5,115 nt of DNA from Pseudomonas sp. PGPPP3 (GCA_002256055.1 NKIE01000244.1:1-5115), one strand, 5' to 3'. Shown: positions 1-5,115, counted from the stretch's first letter. Program-made: numbers and translations. Notes: generated from the sequence alone by a model not told the origin.

Positions 1-438
1 GATATCACCCTGACCTCGGTGTTCGTTACTCACGACCAGGAAGAAGCCATGGAAGTGGCCGACCGCATCGTAGTGATGAACAAGGGCGTGATCGAGCAGA
101 TCGGCTCGCCGGGCGAAGTCTATGAGCAACCGGCCAGCGATTTTGTTTATCACTTTTTGGGCGACTCAAACCGCCTGCACCTGGGCGACGACGGCCACAT
201 CCTGTTCCGCCCCCACGAAATTTCCCTGTCGCGCCTGACTCAAGATCAGCACCTGGCAGCCCAAGTACGCGACATCCGCCCGCTCGGCGCCATCACCCGT
301 GTGACCCTGAAAGTCGAGGGCCAGGACGAGCTGATCGAAGCCGAAGTGGTCAACGACCACGCCAGCCTGGCCGGCCTGATCCGTGGCGAAACCCTGTACT
401 TCAAGCCACGGCCCAGCTTTGCGGCCAACGGTCACTGA
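1..438 (+). CDS. cysA: CysA, sulfate/thiosulfate ABC importer ATPase (3' part only)
   Basis: This is the ATP-hydrolysing subunit of the CysTWA sulfate/thiosulfate importer, acting on the cytoplasmic face of the inner membrane. The reading frame is open from the first base, so the gene begins outside the window. The 145 residues present are roughly the last two fifths of a protein that is usually about 330 residues long. Near the start is the switch (H-loop) segment [10 protein letters not shown] with its histidine at residue 11, typical of importer ATPases, followed by the conserved DRIVVM and GxIEQIGSPxEVY stretches. From about residue 65 to the end comes the TOBE-type regulatory domain, opening with FRPHEI. 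Walker A, the Q-loop, the LSGGQ signature and Walker B lie outside. CysA closely resembles other sugar/polyamine/ion importer ATPases, but the FLGDSNRL and RPH region fits CysA best. It ends at TGA, 19 bases before a terminator hairpin, so it is probably the last gene of its operon. Confidence 0.9.
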   Translation, partial: DITLTSVFVTHDQEEAMEVADRIVVMNKGVIEQIGSPGEVYEQPASDFVYHFLGDSNRLHLGDDGHILFRPHEISLSRLTQDQHLAAQVRDIRPLGAITRVTLKVEGQDELIEAEVVNDHASLAGLIRGETLYFKPRPSFAANGH

Positions 439-457
439 GTTGAACCATCACAAAACC

Positions 458-484
458 AAAGCCCGCTGATCAGCGGGCTTTTTT
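458..484 (+). terminator. Rho-independent terminator after cysA
   Basis: A perfect 24-base palindrome spans 458-481 (arms AAAGCCCGCTGA and its complement) and is followed by a continued T-run to 484. The GC-rich stem starts 19 bases after the cysA stop codon. On the minus strand only three T residues follow the stem, so it should act mainly on plus-strand transcripts. It separates the cys operon from the globin gene. Confidence 0.92.
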
Positions 485-542
485 CTGCGCTGAATCCCCC
501 CTGCGGCGCTCCGCCCCAGGCAGGCGTCCAGCGTGTCGCGGT

Positions 543-548
543 TACAAT
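543..548 (+). promoter_or_regulatory. Possible -10 element for the globin gene
   Basis: TACAAT at 543-548 matches the sigma-70 -10 consensus at five of six bases and lies 24 bases before the globin start codon, after the cysA terminator, where a promoter is needed. I see no good -35 hexamer at the expected distance, so the call is weak. An activator-dependent or extended promoter is possible. Confidence 0.3.
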
Positions 549-572
549 GGGGTTTTTCTCGGAGCATTGCTG

Positions 573-998
573 ATGAGCCAATCCCCTGCCTACGGCGTCG
601 GCGACGCGTCCTACCAGGCCGCCGGTGGTATCGACGGTCTGCAACGCCTGGTCGATGACTTCTACACGCTGATGGACGAGCAGCCCGAAGCTGCGGCGAT
701 CCGCGCCATGCACCCTGAAAGCCTGCAATTGGCGCGCGACAAGCTGGCCTGTTTTCTCAGCGGCTGGCTGGGCGGCCCGCGGTTGTTCAGCGAACGCTAC
801 GGGCCGATTGCCATCCCGGCGTTCCATGCCCAATGGCCAATTGACGAAACCCACAGCACCGCCTGGTTGCAGTGCATGGCCGGCGCCATCGCCCGTCAGC
901 CTTACGCGCCAGACTTTGCCGAATACCTGCTGACCCAGTTGCGCGTGCCCGCCGCCCGCATCGTCCAGGCCAGCGGCAATCGGCATAAACGGGGATAA
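573..998 (+). CDS. Group II (O-type) truncated haemoglobin
   Basis: This is a small cytoplasmic haem protein of the 2-on-2 globin fold. Group II members bind O2 and other diatomic ligands and have been linked to O2/NO or peroxide handling; the role of this one is not shown by the sequence. The product is 141 residues, the usual size. A GG pair at 18-19 opens the A/B helix region, Tyr31 in DDFY is the likely distal B10 tyrosine, and LSGWLGGP (62-69) and RYGPIAIPAFH lead to His85, the likely proximal F8 haem ligand. Trp98 in AWLQCM is the G8 tryptophan typical of groups II and III. All expected haem-pocket residues are therefore present. The ATG at 573 is chosen because GGAG at 561-564 lies eight bases upstream; the in-frame TTG at 567 would sit too close to it. 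It follows the cysA terminator, so it probably has its own promoter. Confidence 0.9.
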   Translation: MSQSPAYGVGDASYQAAGGIDGLQRLVDDFYTLMDEQPEAAAIRAMHPESLQLARDKLACFLSGWLGGPRLFSERYGPIAIPAFHAQWPIDETHSTAWLQCMAGAIARQPYAPDFAEYLLTQLRVPAARIVQASGNRHKRG

Positions 999-1130
999 AA
1001 CCTAAAGGCTACGTACAACCTGCCAAGGATGGCCTCAGCACCTAGCTACAGGCCAAAAGCAGAGCATGGACATGCTGTTGCCCCGCCCGTAATGTGCACA
1101 CAAGCCATGTCGCTTTACCTCCCCGCCTTT

Positions 1131-1152
1131 TGTCGCGTTTTTTGGCGCGACA
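1131..1152 (+). promoter_or_regulatory. Interrupted palindrome TGTCGCG-N8-CGCGACA, operator- or hairpin-like
   Basis: Perfect seven-base inverted arms at 1131-1137 and 1146-1152 are separated by an eight-base T-rich loop. They lie 24 bases before the ATG at 1177 and just ahead of its ribosome binding site. No T-run follows on either strand, so it does not look like a terminator. The arm length and spacing suit a dimeric repressor site or an mRNA hairpin in the leader. Which protein, if any, binds is unknown. Confidence 0.45.
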
Positions 1153-1164
1153 CTCAAGCCGAAC

Positions 1165-1170
1165 AAGGAG
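1165..1170 (+). promoter_or_regulatory. Strong ribosome binding site before the 31-codon frame
   Basis: AAGGAG at 1165-1170 is a near-perfect Shine-Dalgarno sequence, six bases before the ATG at 1177. It is the main reason to take the short frame that follows seriously. Confidence 0.6.
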
Positions 1171-1176
1171 TTACGC

Positions 1177-1272
1177 ATGGACAAGGAACGTTGTCAGATA
1201 CAAGTGGCGAAAATAATTACGCCGATTGTGTCGCCTACTTATAGTCATGAGCCAATCGCAAATATGGAGTAG
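1177..1272 (+). CDS. Possible 31-residue peptide: leader peptide or remnant of a displaced gene
   Basis: The frame starts with MDKERCQIQVAK and stops with TAG at 1270-1272. I do not recognise the peptide. It has the best ribosome binding site in the middle region, AAGGAG at a spacing of six. Its stop codon lies two bases before the ATG of the downstream HEPN-like gene, whose own ribosome binding site (GGAG, 1266-1269) is inside its last two codons. That layout is typical of translational coupling. The first few codons look host-like, but from about position 1195 the sequence turns AT-rich. It may therefore be the start codon region of an older host gene cut by arrival of the AT-rich segment, or a genuine short leader peptide. 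No signal peptide or membrane helix is evident. The evidence is only the start signal and the spacing. Confidence 0.35.
   Translation: MDKERCQIQVAKIITPIVSPTYSHEPIANME
1191..1217 (+). promoter_or_regulatory. Possible sigma-70 promoter for the HEPN-like gene
   Basis: TTGTCA at 1191-1196 (five of six to TTGACA) and AATAAT at 1212-1217 (five of six to TATAAT) are separated by 15 bases, slightly short of the 16-18 optimum. A second -10-like hexamer, TATAGT at 1240-1245, has no good -35 partner. AT-rich DNA yields such matches by chance, so this is tentative. If used, transcription would begin inside the 31-codon frame and bypass it. Confidence 0.25.
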
Positions 1273-1274
1273 TG

Positions 1275-2345
1275 ATGTTTTTCGGAACTGAAGATAACGC
1301 TAAAATTCTGGCCGATTTTCTACGCAAATCCGGAGCGGCTCATATCGACAACGAAGCAAGAGCCACTCGTCTTTCCTTAGCAAGAGAGATAATCAGCTAT
1401 ATCTATAAATCACCTGAAGGGTGGGATGAGCGCTGTAGCTTCAACATAAAACATATCGGCGACCAGTTTCTTCAGTGGTTTAGAGGTTTTAGCCCAGAGA
1501 AGCCAGCCGATATTGATTATATCTACTCAATGTCTTATAGGTTTCTTTGCGAATTTGATTTTTTAGTTGGCCCCGGCAAAGAACTTAGCATGGAGCTGCG
1601 ATCCATAAGAAATAAGATTCAGCATGACAGCGCCGAAATGGAGGACGATGTTAAATCGCAAATCATATACGCCTCCTACACAATGCCGGCCAATATCGCA
1701 AAGGAATTCATCAATGATGCGAACATTGGGATCTTCAAGGATTTCGAGCAAACAAGAATTGAAGCCGAAAAACTTAAGAGCCAATGGGACGAGGAAATAA
1801 AACAAAAGCAGACCACAGCAGAAGCCCTAAAAGACAAACTCGACGAATACAAAATTGGCTTTAATTTTGTCGGGTTATACAAGGGCTTTTCCGATTTAGC
1901 CAGCAAGAAAATAAAAGAATCCTTCTGGCTATTCTGGTCCCTAATAGGCATGGGAACCCTAATTATTCTACCGCTGATATCCGAAATCATATTTGCAGCA
2001 AGCGAAATATATGGCGGCCAATCTTTTACAGCCAACCATCTGATCATCTTAATCCCACTAATTTCCATCGAGATAATTTTGATCTATTTTTTCAGAATCA
2101 TCTTAATCAACTATAGATCTGTAAAAGCTCAAATTATGCAGCTCGAGCTAAGACAGACTCTTTGCCAATTTATTCAGAGTTACGCGGGATATTCAGCAGA
2201 GATTAAGAAGCAAGACTCTGCAGCATTGGAAAAATTTGAGAATCTGATTTTTAGCGGGATTCTTTCTGACCCTGAAAAACTCCCCAGCACCTTTGATGGT
2301 CTCGAACAGATAGGCAACTTGATAAAAAGTGTAAAAGGCTCATAA
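1275..2345 (+). CDS. Unnamed membrane protein with an N-terminal HEPN-like RNxxxH motif
   Basis: I do not recognise this 356-residue protein as a named family. Residues 1-150 are predicted helical and soluble, ending in LRSIRNKIQHD, where R112-N113-K-I-Q-H117 matches the RNxxxH catalytic signature of HEPN ribonucleases. A charged, probably coiled-coil stretch follows (about 158-192, rich in E, K and Q). Two hydrophobic helices lie at about 217-241 and 255-278, separated by a short loop with YGGQ. A helical tail (280-356) contains LRQTLCQFIQSYAGY and a C-terminal STFDGLEQIG segment. The two-helix hairpin would place both ends in the cytoplasm. The ATG at 1275 is preferred over GTG at 1272 because GGAG (1266-1269) is five bases upstream of it. 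Composition is strikingly AT-rich (28% GC in 2041-2100, 33% in 1501-1560) with AGA and ATA codons rare in Pseudomonas, so recent transfer is likely. An RNA-cleaving, membrane-bound defence effector is inferred; the HEPN call rests on a short motif plus helical context. Confidence 0.72.
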   Translation: MFFGTEDNAKILADFLRKSGAAHIDNEARATRLSLAREIISYIYKSPEGWDERCSFNIKHIGDQFLQWFRGFSPEKPADIDYIYSMSYRFLCEFDFLVGPGKELSMELRSIRNKIQHDSAEMEDDVKSQIIYASYTMPANIAKEFINDANIGIFKDFEQTRIEAEKLKSQWDEEIKQKQTTAEALKDKLDEYKIGFNFVGLYKGFSDLASKKIKESFWLFWSLIGMGTLIILPLISEIIFAASEIYGGQSFTANHLIILIPLISIEIILIYFFRIILINYRSVKAQIMQLELRQTLCQFIQSYAGYSAEIKKQDSAALEKFENLIFSGILSDPEKLPSTFDGLEQIGNLIKSVKGS

Positions 2346-2571
2346 CAACTGTATATGGACTCTCCCCACAAGTAGTGAGCAAAGCTTTGCTTTTGCACCT
2401 GTCGTCAGCGCGGTTGCATTCGACTACCCGGCCTGTTTTGGGCTTTACCGCCCTGGCCATTCTGTAGCTCGCGCAGCTAATGCTTGTTATCGGCCTTATT
2501 CCGCTGCAGGACTCGCCTGTTTCGACAGTGCTACTCAGCGCACTAACGCAGCCCAAACTCCACACAGAAAA
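2346..2571. other. Gap without a convincing gene downstream of the HEPN-like gene
   Basis: This stretch returns from AT-rich to intermediate composition. It contains the palindrome at 2378-2391, a small inverted repeat TAGCT-N5-AGCTA at 2465-2479 and a weak GGGC/GCCC hairpin at 2440-2453. Reading frames cross it on both strands, but none has a good ribosome binding site or a recognisable product. The right junction of the imported segment is probably somewhere here. I see no tRNA, integrase or transposase. Confidence 0.5.
2378..2394 (+). terminator. Possible weak terminator of the HEPN-like gene
   Basis: The perfect 14-base palindrome AGCAAAGCTTTGCT at 2378-2391 continues into T residues up to 2394. 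It lies 32 bases after the stop codon. With a four-base loop only five pairs remain, mostly A-T and G-C mixed, and the T-run is short, so termination would be inefficient. Confidence 0.25.
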
Positions 2572-2593
2572 AAGCCCGGCAAATGCCGGGCTT
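2568..2593 (-). terminator. Rho-independent terminator of the ssu operon
   Basis: Read on the minus strand, arms AAGCCCGGCA and TGCCGGGCTT (2572-2593) form a GC-rich hairpin with a minimal loop, followed by six T residues (six A on the plus strand, 2568-2573). It begins 19 bases after the ssuF stop codon. The plus-strand reading has no T-run, so it serves the leftward ssu transcript. Confidence 0.9.
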
Positions 2594-2612
2594 GGGTTTG
2601 TGTCGCACACAC

Positions 2613-2828
2613 TTACAGCTTGGCGATCGACACCTCGGTGGATTTGACGAAGGCGATCACTTCACTGCCCACCTTCAAGTCCAGTTCGCGCACTGAACGG
2701 GTGGTGATCACCGAAGTGACGATGCCGGAAGCGGTTTGCACGTCGATTTCCGACAGCACGTCGCCGAGGACGATTTCCTTGATGTTGCCTTTGAACTGGT
2801 TGCGCACGTTGATGGCTTTAATGGTCAT
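2613..2828 (-). CDS. ssuF: SsuF, molbindin-like single-domain (Mop/TOBE) protein
   Basis: This 71-residue protein is a single Mop (molybdate/oxyanion-binding TOBE) domain, a small cytoplasmic fold that assembles into oligomers. Diagnostic features are RNQFKG (9-14), the SEIDVQ strand, VITTRSVRELDLKVGSEV (40-57) and the KSTEV motif (62-66), which corresponds to KASSV/KASEV in molbindins. In Pseudomonas, ssuF is described as the last gene of the sulfonate operon. Its exact role is unclear: the family binds oxyanions such as molybdate, and a link to sulfur oxyanions is inferred from context. It starts 42 bases after ssuB with its own good ribosome binding site (AAGGAG, complement of 2836-2841, seven bases before the ATG), and is followed directly by the operon terminator. 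No domain or key residue appears to be missing. Confidence 0.88.
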   Translation of the reverse strand: MTIKAINVRNQFKGNIKEIVLGDVLSEIDVQTASGIVTSVITTRSVRELDLKVGSEVIAFVKSTEVSIAKL

Positions 2829-2835
2829 GGTGTTG

Positions 2836-2841
2836 CTCCTT
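2836..2841 (-). promoter_or_regulatory. Ribosome binding site of ssuF
   Basis: The complement of CTCCTT reads AAGGAG, seven bases before the ssuF ATG. It fixes the start and suggests ssuF is translated independently of ssuB, unlike the coupled ssuC-ssuB pair. Confidence 0.7.
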
Positions 2842-2870
2842 GGATTGGGGGTACGAATTTACGGTTAGGG

Positions 2871-3671
2871 TTACAGCGCCCAGCGCAACTGCGTGGGCAA
2901 GGGTGAAAGGGGTTCTGGTTCCGGTGGGATGAGGGGCAGCGCCAGCACCCGGTTGAGCACGTCGGCTTCCAGTGCGGCCAGGCGCGCCGAACCGCGCTGA
3001 CGGGGCCGTGGCAGATCGACCTGTAGGTCGAGGCCGACTTCGCCGTCTTCGATCAGGATCACCCGGTCGGCAATCGCCACCGCCTCGCTGACATCGTGGG
3101 TTACCAGCAACACGGTAAAACCGTGTTGCTGCCACAGGCGCTCGATCAGTTGCTGCATCTCGATCCGGGTCAGGGCATCCAGCGCACCCAGCGGTTCATC
3201 CAGCAGCAACAGCCGTGGTTGGTGAATCAGCGCGCGGGCCAACGCTACGCGCTGCTTCTGCCCGCCGGACAAGGCCGCCGGCCATTCATTGGCACGTTCG
3301 GCCAGGCCGACGGCGTCCAGCGCTTGCAGGGCCTTGGCCCGCCAGTCGCCGGTCAGGCCCAGGCCGACGTTGTCGATCACCCGCTTCCACGGCAGCAGAC
3401 GCGAGTCCTGGAACATCAGGCGGATATCACTGCGCGACGCCGCCAATCCGGCATTGCCGGCGCTCAGTACACCGCCGCTGGGCTCATCCAGCCCGGCCAA
3501 CAGGCGCAGCAAGGTGCTCTTGCCGCAACCACTGCGGCCCACCACCGCGACGAACTGCCCAGCCGGGATGCGCAGGTCAATGTTGTGCAGCACCTGCCGC
3601 GTGCCGAAGGCCTTGTGGATGCCATTGATGGCCAGCGGCAGGCCGCTTTTCAGACTGTGGAGAACGCTCAT
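2871..3671 (-). CDS. ssuB: SsuB, alkanesulfonate ABC importer ATPase
   Basis: SsuB powers uptake of aliphatic sulfonates by the SsuABC importer and works at the cytoplasmic face of the inner membrane as a dimer bound to SsuC. All nucleotide-binding elements are intact in the 266 residues: Walker [10 protein letters not shown] (45-53), Q-loop glutamine 88 in LMFQD, signature LSGGQ (134-138), Walker B LLLLDEP (154-160), D-loop GALD (162-165) and switch histidine 192 in VTHDVSEA. The [10 protein letters not shown] sequence after the Q-loop is typical of the nitrate/sulfonate/taurine importer subfamily. The C-terminal tail (about 215-266) is proline- and arginine-rich and variable, with no TOBE domain, as usual for this subfamily. 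Its ATG overlaps the ssuC stop codon by four bases (TCAT at 3668-3671 on the plus strand), so translation is probably coupled. Confidence 0.95.
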   Translation of the reverse strand: MSVLHSLKSGLPLAINGIHKAFGTRQVLHNIDLRIPAGQFVAVVGRSGCGKSTLLRLLAGLDEPSGGVLSAGNAGLAASRSDIRLMFQDSRLLPWKRVIDNVGLGLTGDWRAKALQALDAVGLAERANEWPAALSGGQKQRVALARALIHQPRLLLLDEPLGALDALTRIEMQQLIERLWQQHGFTVLLVTHDVSEAVAIADRVILIEDGEVGLDLQVDLPRPRQRGSARLAALEADVLNRVLALPLIPPEPEPLSPLPTQLRWAL

Positions 3672-4459
3672 TGTCCACCCGCCTTGGCCTGATAGGCCGG
3701 ATGCCAGCGCAGCCAGATACGCTCAAGACCACGGGCGCTGCTGTCGGCCAGCTTGCCCAGCACCGCATACAAGAGAATCGCCAGCACCACTACGTCGGTT
3801 TGCAGGAACTCGCGGGCGTTCATTGCCAGGTAGCCGATGCCGGCACTGGCGGAGATGGTTTCCGCGACGATCAGGGTCAGCCACATAAAGCCTAAGGCGA
3901 AGCGCACGCCGACCAGGATCGATGGCAAGGCGCCAGGCAGGATCACCTGAAGGAACAGGCTGAACCCAGACAGGCCATAGCTGCGGGCCATTTCCACCAA
4001 CGCCGGGTCGACGTTGCGGATGCCGTGGTAGGTGTTCAGGTAGATCGGGAACAGGGTGCCGAGGGCGACCAGAAAGATCTTCGCGCTCTCGTCGATGCCG
4101 AACCACAGGATCACCAGCGGGATCAGCGCCAGGTGTGGCACGTTACGAATCATCTGCACCGAGCTGTCGAGCAGGCGTTCGCCCCACTTCGACAGGCCGG
4201 TGATAAAGCCCAGAGTCAGGCCGATGCTGCCGCCGATGGCAAAGCCAATGCCGGCACGCCAGCCGCTGATGGCCAGGTGGGTCCAGATCTCGCCGCTTTC
4301 CAGCAGGCTCCAGCCGGCGGTCAGCACCGCACTGGGGGCTGGCAGAATCCGCGTCGACAGCCAGCCGGCGACCACGGCGATCTGCCAGATTGCCAGCAAG
4401 GCAATCGGCAAGGCCCAAGGCGCCAAGCGCAAGGCCAAGCGTTCAATTGTTGTACTCAT
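3668..4459 (-). CDS. ssuC: SsuC, alkanesulfonate ABC importer permease
   Basis: SsuC is the inner-membrane channel subunit of the sulfonate importer. The 263-residue length is normal. Hydrophobic helices can be seen at about 13-33, 68-90, 108-121, 124-143, 183-203 and 222-238, fitting the six-helix BPD_transp_1 fold. The cytoplasmic coupling (EAA) loop is [21 protein letters not shown] (about 155-175), with Glu156, Gly162 and the ILP end conserved; it contacts SsuB. The ATG at 4459 is preferred to the in-frame TTG at 4465 because GAGG (complement of 4466-4469) lies six bases upstream of the ATG and would touch the TTG. The end overlaps ssuB by four bases. Regulation is expected to follow the operon promoter outside the window; in Pseudomonas the ssu genes are under sulfur-starvation control through CysB, which is family knowledge and not seen here. 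Confidence 0.94.
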   Translation of the reverse strand: MSTTIERLALRLAPWALPIALLAIWQIAVVAGWLSTRILPAPSAVLTAGWSLLESGEIWTHLAISGWRAGIGFAIGGSIGLTLGFITGLSKWGERLLDSSVQMIRNVPHLALIPLVILWFGIDESAKIFLVALGTLFPIYLNTYHGIRNVDPALVEMARSYGLSGFSLFLQVILPGALPSILVGVRFALGFMWLTLIVAETISASAGIGYLAMNAREFLQTDVVVLAILLYAVLGKLADSSARGLERIWLRWHPAYQAKAGGQ

Positions 4460-4576
4460 GTTCAACCTCGTAACGACGGCGCTGGCCAGTCGTCATGCCT
4501 AAAAATAAGTGGCCGCATCCTGCAGCCGTTCGGGCGCTCCTGCGTTTGCTTCCCGCGTCCGTGCGAGTGCAGCTCC
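4460..4576 (-). other. 117-base spacer between ssuD and ssuC
   Basis: The gap between the ssuD stop and the ssuC start is unusually long for an otherwise compact operon. Near its ssuC end there is a small hairpin at 4473-4493 (ACGAC/GTCGT arms extended by GGC/GCC with one bulged base and a GCTG loop). No T-run follows on the minus strand, so it is not an intrinsic terminator; an mRNA processing or stability element is possible. I see no reading frame with a start signal in it. Confidence 0.45.
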
Positions 4577-5115
4577 TTAACGCTGCGCTGCCGCCTTGGG
4601 CAGGATGTCGTTGGCCACCATCTCGCCGAACGGGCTGACATAGCCGCGGCCTTCCGGCACCGCTGGGCGGTTAACGTCCAGATGGGGGAACAGCAGTTCG
4701 GCCACCCGATATGACTCTTCTAGGTGCGGGTAACCGGAGAAGATGAAGGTGTCGATACCCAACGCGGCGTACTCCTTGACCCGCGCGGCCACGGTCGGGC
4801 CGTCGCCGACCAGCGCCGTGCCGGCCCCACCGCGTACCAGGCCGACCCCGGCCCAGAGGTTGGGGCTGACTTCCAGATGGTCCTTGCTGCCGCCATGCAA
4901 GGCGGCCATGCGTTGCTGGCCGACTGAGTCAAAGCGCGCCAGAGACGCCTGGGCGCGGGCAATGGTGTCGTCATCGACATGGCTGATCAGCTTGTCAGCG
5001 GCGGCCCATGCCTCGGCGTTGGTTTCGCGCACGATCACATGCAAGCGAATACCAAAACGCAGGGTGCGCCCGAGCTTTTCAGCCTTGGCCCGCACTTGTG
5101 CAATTTTTTCCGCCA
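4577..5115 (-). CDS. ssuD: SsuD, FMNH2-dependent alkanesulfonate monooxygenase (C-terminal part)
   Basis: SsuD uses reduced flavin supplied by the reductase SsuE, plus O2, to split alkanesulfonates into an aldehyde and sulfite, which feeds cysteine synthesis. It is a cytoplasmic bacterial-luciferase-like TIM-barrel enzyme, about 380 residues long; the 178 C-terminal residues are here and the frame runs off the right edge. The matched segments are distinctive: [12 protein letters not shown], whose Arg and His correspond to E. coli Arg226 and His228; [16 protein letters not shown], containing the Arg297 equivalent on the mobile active-site loop; and [21 protein letters not shown], containing the Tyr331 equivalent. 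All four catalytic-region residues are present. The protein ends in [11 protein letters not shown], like family members. It is the first ssu gene in the window; ssuA and ssuE would lie further upstream, to the right. Confidence 0.95.
   Translation of the reverse strand, partial: AEKIAQVRAKAEKLGRTLRFGIRLHVIVRETNAEAWAAADKLISHVDDDTIARAQASLARFDSVGQQRMAALHGGSKDHLEVSPNLWAGVGLVRGGAGTALVGDGPTVAARVKEYAALGIDTFIFSGYPHLEESYRVAELLFPHLDVNRPAVPEGRGYVSPFGEMVANDILPKAAAQR

Larger units (their letters stand above)
999..1176 (+). other. Leader region with several inverted repeats, no convincing gene
   Basis: This gap holds three short inverted repeats: GGCCT/AGGCC arms at 1031-1035 and 1050-1054, AGCATG/CATGCT at 1063-1076, and the larger operator-like repeat at 1131-1152. 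An eight-base palindrome TGTGCACA lies at 1093-1100. None is followed by a T-run, so no intrinsic terminator for the globin transcript is visible. The base composition up to about 1190 is host-like, while DNA beyond it becomes AT-rich, so this appears to be native upstream sequence of the next reading frame. A frame running 1029-1244 exists but lacks a proper ribosome binding site. Confidence 0.5.

Noticed and set aside
432..986. 184-residue minus-strand frame opposite the globin gene
   Set aside because: It covers the globin gene and the cysA terminator in antisense. The plus-strand globin has a complete set of family residues, so this is a shadow of GC-rich codon bias.
1131..1152. Intrinsic terminator of the globin transcript
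   Set aside because: The hairpin is good, but no T-run follows the stem on either strand; the T residues are in the loop.
1029..1244. 71-residue plus-strand frame between the globin and the HEPN-like gene
   Set aside because: AAGG ends one base before its ATG, too close to serve as a ribosome binding site. It overlaps the inverted repeats and the better-initiated 31-codon frame, and its composition is that of random translation.
2461..2490. tRNA-like fragment (TAGCT-N5-AGCTA resembling a D-arm)
   Set aside because: No acceptor stem, anticodon arm or T-arm can be built around it, so it is only a short inverted repeat.
2346..2571. Integron attC-like recombination site, suggested by TAAC and GTTA core-like words
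   Set aside because: The words are not in the required order and spacing, the 3' core does not fit GTTRRRY, and no integrase or second site is present.
2251..2610. 119-residue minus-strand frame crossing the gap right of the HEPN-like gene
   Set aside because: It runs through the ssu terminator hairpin and into the opposite strand of the HEPN-like gene, and has no recognisable product.
4025..4714. 229-residue plus-strand frame opposite ssuC and its spacer
   Set aside because: It is antisense to a well-conserved permease and to the ssuD end, and shows no domain of its own.
1..5115. CRISPR array, insertion sequence or phage integrase
   Set aside because: No regularly spaced repeats, transposase or recombinase motifs, or long terminal inverted repeats were found on either strand.

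Overview
The window looks like chromosomal DNA of a fluorescent-type Pseudomonas. This rests on the GC-rich codon use of most genes (about 67% GC in a sampled 60-base stretch of ssuB), the presence of the small molbindin gene ssuF at the end of an ssu operon (an arrangement described in Pseudomonas), and close resemblance of CysA, SsuB, SsuC and SsuD to pseudomonad proteins as I know these families. Species cannot be fixed from the sequence alone.

Layout, left to right. (1) Positions 1-438, plus strand: the 3' part of cysA, the sulfate/thiosulfate importer ATPase, closed by a strong rho-independent terminator at 458-484. (2) Positions 573-998, plus strand: an intact group II truncated haemoglobin. 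(3) Positions 999-2571: an accessory stretch. It begins with a non-coding leader carrying several inverted repeats, continues with a possible 31-codon reading frame behind a very good ribosome binding site (1177-1272), then an AT-rich, foreign-looking gene (1275-2345), and ends with about 225 bases without a convincing gene. (4) Positions 2613-5115, minus strand: the distal part of the sulfonate operon, in transcription order ssuD (partial), ssuC, ssuB, ssuF, closed by its own terminator at 2568-2593.

The two outer blocks are both sulfur acquisition: CysA energises sulfate uptake, and SsuBC import alkanesulfonates that SsuD splits to sulfite and an aldehyde. They converge on the middle, so the junction between their terminators is a place where new DNA can settle without breaking an operon.

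The most interesting item is the AT-rich gene at 1275-2345. Its 356-residue product has an RNxxxH motif (R112-H117), the signature of HEPN ribonucleases, at the end of an N-terminal helical domain. A charged linker, two membrane helices and a cytosolic helical tail follow. I do not recognise it as a named family. A membrane-anchored HEPN effector, perhaps a single-gene anti-phage or abortive-infection factor, is my leading hypothesis, but no function is demonstrated by the sequence.
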